Assembly (NCBI GenBank): GCA_013042825.1
Contig: JABDPL010000077.1
Location: forward strand, 1 to 9,641
Origin: Flavobacteriaceae bacterium
GTDB lineage: Bacteria; Bacteroidota; Bacteroidia; Flavobacteriales; Flavobacteriaceae
DNA: 9,641 nt
Direction: 5' to 3'
A program made the position numbers and the translations under genes. This document shows positions 7,011-9,641 of this stretch, one piece after another. The notes beneath the pieces are model-generated. The model saw only the letters and a program-made list of their open reading frames with translations, had not been told where the DNA came from and searched no databases. Within the stretch, counting starts at the first letter, position 1, and every line of letters starts with the position of its first letter.

Positions 7011-7792
7011 ATGAATGTGTTAACTTTAACAAATATAACGCTTTAACACCAACCATTAAGCAATACCTCACCATATTAGACTTCCGCACAGCCTTAGTTG
7101 TAGTCATTTCAATTGTCGTGACCTTCTTTTGTTATGAGTTAAACATTGTTTACAGTGTTGATCTGACCCTATTGAGTATAGCGATAATTTTTCCCCTGGT
7201 CTTCACAATAAGAGGATCTTTCAGAAGACGTGAAAAAGCACTTGAGCACTTGAGTGAATTCAGAAGTACCGTGAAGACTGTGATGTACTTTTTCATGATA
7301 AATCCACAGTTGGATGAGGAAAATAAGAAACATGCCAGCGCCATTCTCTTGGATATCAATAGCAAGGTTCTGGATCATTTGAGCAGCCATAATAACTCGT
7401 TAAAGGTCGTTGACGAGATCACAAACCAGATCTATAATTTCGTCCTCAGCCACAATGAGCAGATCCCGCGTCAGATTAGAGACCGCATATTCAGGTTTAT
7501 GAAGGATATGCACGAGTCTATTGAAAACCTGCATGCGATTCACATTCACCGAACCCCGATTAGTCTAAAAGCTTATTGCAAGGTTTTTATATATATCTTT
7601 CCTTTGATCTATGCGCCGACGATTATCAGCAATCTGGGAGAATTCGCGCCGGAATGGATCACATATTTTGTTGTTGTACTAACGGAATTCATCCTGATAT
7701 CCCTCTACAATATCCAGCGGCAACTCGAGTATCCTTTTGACAATGTTGGAATGGATGACATCAACCTCGATAATTTCAGGATAGAACGATAA
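6998..7792 (+). CDS. Bestrophin-like four-helix membrane protein, possible anion channel
   Basis: A 264-aa inner-membrane protein. Hydrophobic helices lie at about 31-46, 57-70, 195-212 and 221-237, with a long soluble helical region between the pairs. This topology (TM pair, cytosolic helices, TM pair) matches bestrophins. Sequence landmarks agree: FPLVFTIRGSFRRREKALE (65-83) sits where bestrophins have a LLVFR..S..R...A segment. HRTPISLKAY (184-193) resembles the P-x-P-x-x-Y block. EYPFDNVGMDDINLDNF (244-260) resembles the E-x-PFG-x-x-x-NDL-x-L-D signature after the last helix. I infer a divergent bestrophin-type chloride/anion channel; no homology search was possible. The start is uncertain: an in-frame TGA at 6995-6997 precedes a TTG at 6998, no in-frame ATG occurs before residue 96, and a GTG at 7118 would cut into helix 1. 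A TTG start overlaps the divergent gene by 13 bp. It may be cotranscribed with the serine hydrolase 79 bp downstream. Confidence 0.85.
   Translation: MANSYECVNFNKYNALTPTIKQYLTILDFRTALVVVISIVVTFFCYELNIVYSVDLTLLSIAIIFPLVFTIRGSFRRREKALEHLSEFRSTVKTVMYFFMINPQLDEENKKHASAILLDINSKVLDHLSSHNNSLKVVDEITNQIYNFVLSHNEQIPRQIRDRIFRFMKDMHESIENLHAIHIHRTPISLKAYCKVFIYIFPLIYAPTIISNLGEFAPEWITYFVVVLTEFILISLYNIQRQLEYPFDNVGMDDINLDNFRIER
7030..7063 (-). promoter_or_regulatory. Bacteroidota-type promoter for the CotH-like gene
   Basis: On the minus strand TTG (7063-7061) is followed by 23 nt and TATATTTG (7037-7030), a full match to TAnnTTTG. The -7 box ends 19 nt before the ATG at 7010, the same distance as for the FabH-like gene. 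The whole promoter lies inside the N-terminal coding stretch of the divergent gene if that gene starts at 6998. Confidence 0.55.
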
Positions 7793-7824
7793 TATTCGCC
7801 ACTCCTCCATAACCGAGGTGTAAC

Positions 7825-7832
7825 CATATTTG
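7825..7832 (+). promoter_or_regulatory. Possible -7 element upstream of the serine hydrolase
   Basis: CATATTTG differs from TAnnTTTG at one position and ends 39 nt before the ATG at 7872. No clear TTG box lies 17-23 nt upstream, so the gene could equally be read from the upstream bestrophin-like gene. The 7793-7871 spacer contains no obvious terminator. Confidence 0.25.
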
Positions 7833-7871
7833 AATATAATCGTCTTACTGGTATACCAAAATAATCAATTC

Positions 7872-9509
7872 ATGAAATTATTTAATTCACTCATTCTCTT
7901 ATTGTTCATATCTCATTTCACCTTTGGGCAAAACCTGGAGAAGCAGCTCGACACTTATCTCAATGAAGTTTATGCAAGCGATAAACCGGGCGCAACCGTA
8001 ATGATTGCCAAAGACGGTAAACCGATCTTCCGGAAAGCCTATGGCATGGCCGATCTCGAACTGGGGGTTCCTATGAAGCCGGATAATGTTTTTGAAATCG
8101 GGTCGATCACCAAACAATTTACGGCTGTATCGATTTTAATGCTGGAAGAACAAGGAAAATTGAGTGTGGATGACGACATTTTAAAATTCATTCCCGACTA
8201 TCCTACAAATGGGCATACCATCACAATTCATCATTTATTGAATCATACTTCCGGTATTAAGAGTTATACCGCAATGGAAAGCTTTCAGAAGAATGCAAGG
8301 GTCGATATGAGTCCGACCGAGATTATAGACTTCTTCAAGAATGAACCTATGGATTTTGAACCCGGTGAGCAATTCCTTTACAATAATTCCGGTTACATCA
8401 TTCTGGGACATATTATTGAGGTAGTTTCCGGACTGAGTTATGCTGAATTTATCGAGAAAAATATATTTGAGCCTCTTGGCATGAAAAACTCTTATTATGG
8501 AAGCATGACCAATTTGATCCCGAATCGTGCGTCCGGATATCAGAACCGGGATGGATATGTAAACGCGGAATACCTCAGCCTTAGCCTGCCTTATGCAGCA
8601 GGTTCAATCATGTCAAACGTAGATGACTTGCTTACCTGGCAAAACGCTATCAGAGATAATAAATTGATCTCGGCCGAAACCCACGCAAAGGCTGTTCACG
8701 GTTCTGAACTCAATGACGGTACTCATATCGCATATGGATACGGTTGGGGGGAGAACAACATCAACGGATCAAAGGGTTATCAGCATGGCGGAGGAATATT
8801 CGGATATACCACTATGGGTATTTATTTACCGGAAGAGGACGTTTATGCCGCCATTTTGACCAATTGCGATTGTGACAGTCCGGGAGGTGTTACCACCAAG
8901 ATTCTTGCCATGGCGATTGGAAAACCATACCCGGATGTAAAAGAAGCCATAACCTTAAATGATGGTCAATTGAAAACATGGGTGGGTGCCTACCAATTTG
9001 AAGATGGTGCTGTTCGGTTTATCACTTTAGAAAATGGTAAGCTTCAAAGCCAGAGGGAAGGTAGTACGAAATTCGAGATTTTTGCCCTGGATACCGACTA
9101 TTTCATCTTTGAAGAAGGCACCATATCATATAAGTTTTCAAATGATGGCGAAGGCAAACGTCATGTGGTAATGAGCAATAATGGTGCACTCAGTACTGGT
9201 CATGAAATCGGCAGGGAACCTCCTGCACCAAAGGAAGAAATCAGTTTAGATGAATCCGTTCTTAAAACATACATTGGGAAGTATGAAATGAACCCTGAGT
9301 TCCTTATTGAAATTCGGGTTAGAGCAGGAGAAATTTTTGCTCAGGCGTCGGGCCAGCCTGAATTCCAGTTATTTGCGGAGGCAGAAGATAAGTTCTTTCT
9401 GAAGGTTATTCCTGCTGAGATTGAATTTAACAAAGAGGACTCAGGCAGTGTGTCCGGGATGACTTTAATGCAAGGCGGACAAAAAATTCCTTTGAAAAAA
9501 ATTGAATAA
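7872..9509 (+). CDS. Secreted class C beta-lactamase-fold serine hydrolase with C-terminal DUF3471-like region
   Basis: A 545-aa protein of the AmpC/PBP4*/EstB-type family; the likely activity is a D-Ala peptidase, esterase or other acyl hydrolase, and the substrate is unknown. The signal peptide (1-19, a Leu/Ile/Phe-rich core ending FTFG before Gln20) directs it to the periplasm. Active-site motifs are Ser78-x-x-Lys81 in GSITKQF (nucleophile and base), Tyr170-Asn-Asn172 in the YxN position and His305-Gly-Gly307 in QHGGGIFGY in the KTG-equivalent position. The catalytic domain spans about 21-350. Two tail segments follow, each opening with a similar phrase, LKTWVGAYQ (367-375) and LKTYIGKYE (464-472); the second matches the DUF3471 style (IEFN...SGSVSGMTLMQGG). 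I chose the ATG at 7872 over an in-frame TTG at 7830 because it puts the signal peptide at the N-terminus. It ends before a strong terminator. Resistance to beta-lactams is not implied. Confidence 0.93.
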   Translation: MKLFNSLILLLFISHFTFGQNLEKQLDTYLNEVYASDKPGATVMIAKDGKPIFRKAYGMADLELGVPMKPDNVFEIGSITKQFTAVSILMLEEQGKLSVDDDILKFIPDYPTNGHTITIHHLLNHTSGIKSYTAMESFQKNARVDMSPTEIIDFFKNEPMDFEPGEQFLYNNSGYIILGHIIEVVSGLSYAEFIEKNIFEPLGMKNSYYGSMTNLIPNRASGYQNRDGYVNAEYLSLSLPYAAGSIMSNVDDLLTWQNAIRDNKLISAETHAKAVHGSELNDGTHIAYGYGWGENNINGSKGYQHGGGIFGYTTMGIYLPEEDVYAAILTNCDCDSPGGVTTKILAMAIGKPYPDVKEAITLNDGQLKTWVGAYQFEDGAVRFITLENGKLQSQREGSTKFEIFALDTDYFIFEEGTISYKFSNDGEGKRHVVMSNNGALSTGHEIGREPPAPKEEISLDESVLKTYIGKYEMNPEFLIEIRVRAGEIFAQASGQPEFQLFAEAEDKFFLKVIPAEIEFNKEDSGSVSGMTLMQGGQKIPLKKIE

Positions 9510-9530
9510 GAGATCTGATTTTGATCTGTG

Positions 9531-9558
9531 ACCAGCTGTTCAAACAGCTGGTTTTTTT
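9531..9558 (+). terminator. Intrinsic terminator after the serine hydrolase
   Basis: ACCAGCTGTT (9531-9540) pairs with AACAGCTGGT (9543-9552), realistically an 8-bp stem with a 6-nt loop, and seven T run through 9552-9558. It starts 21 nt after the TAA stop. A smaller AGATC/GATCT pairing lies just before it (9511-9527). Confidence 0.88.
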
Positions 9559-9594
9559 GTTGTAATTTAGCCATCATTTTACGACCAAGAGGTT

Positions 9595-9641
9595 ATGAAA
9601 AAAACAGATTACCTAAGTTGGAAAGATGTGATACATTATGC
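9595..9641 (+). CDS. Start of an unidentified gene, cut by the window edge
   Basis: An ATG at 9595 opens a frame reading MKKTDYLSWKDVIHY before the window ends, with no stop. AAGAGG (9586-9591) lies 3 nt upstream, purine-rich but close for a ribosome binding site. A TAATTTAG (9563-9570) one base off the TAnnTTTG box sits between the terminator and the start. Fifteen residues are too few to assign a family; the sequence looks soluble, with no signal peptide in what is visible. Confidence 0.6.
   Translation, partial: MKKTDYLSWKDVIHY

Noticed and set aside
7830..7871. N-terminal extension of the serine hydrolase from a TTG at 7830
   Set aside because: The extra 14 residues would precede a standard signal peptide that begins exactly at the ATG at 7872.
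7872..9509. Antibiotic-resistance beta-lactamase
   Set aside because: The SxxK/YxN/HxG motifs fit the broad class C fold, but the long tail and overall pattern match generic serine hydrolases rather than true AmpC enzymes.

Overview
The window looks like ordinary chromosomal DNA from a Bacteroidota bacterium, most likely a marine Flavobacteriaceae-type organism. Three things point there. Base composition is moderate to AT-rich and start codons lack convincing Shine-Dalgarno sites. Several genes are preceded by the Bacteroidota-type promoter (TTG or TTTG, about 18-23 nt, then TAnnTTTG) instead of -35/-10 boxes. The protein sequences (HtpG, S9 peptidase, serine hydrolase with a DUF3471-like tail) also read as Bacteroidota members of their families. 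The genus assignment is not possible from the sequence alone.

Layout, left to right. Positions 1-236 are non-coding: a terminator for an unseen upstream gene (27-69), a thrice-repeated TTAATGTT...GGTTA motif, and a near-symmetrical terminator (177-217). A FabH-like ketoacyl-ACP synthase III lies on the minus strand (237-1247) with its own well-formed promoter. It is divergent from a large secreted S9-family peptidase of the glutamyl-endopeptidase (CGEP) type (1463-3898, plus), which ends in a strong terminator. htpG (Hsp90) follows (4004-5884, plus), with two 3' hairpins. A minus-strand gene (5955-7010) encodes a secreted protein whose conserved blocks suggest a remote relative of CotH/HipA-type atypical kinases. 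Head to head with it, and apparently overlapping it by 13 bp, is a plus-strand four-helix membrane protein (6998-7792) with bestrophin-like sequence landmarks. A secreted class-C beta-lactamase-fold serine hydrolase follows (7872-9509) with a terminator, and the first 47 bases of another gene close the window.

The genes do not form one pathway. Most are single transcription units bounded by their own promoters and terminators. The possible exception is the bestrophin-like gene and the serine hydrolase, which are 79 bp apart with no obvious terminator between them. Three of the proteins (S9 peptidase, CotH-like protein, serine hydrolase) carry signal peptides and would act in the periplasm or envelope. 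I see no mobile element, CRISPR array, tRNA, rRNA or obvious defence system. The parts most worth following up are the two poorly characterised genes at 5955-7792 and their unusual 5'-5' overlap.
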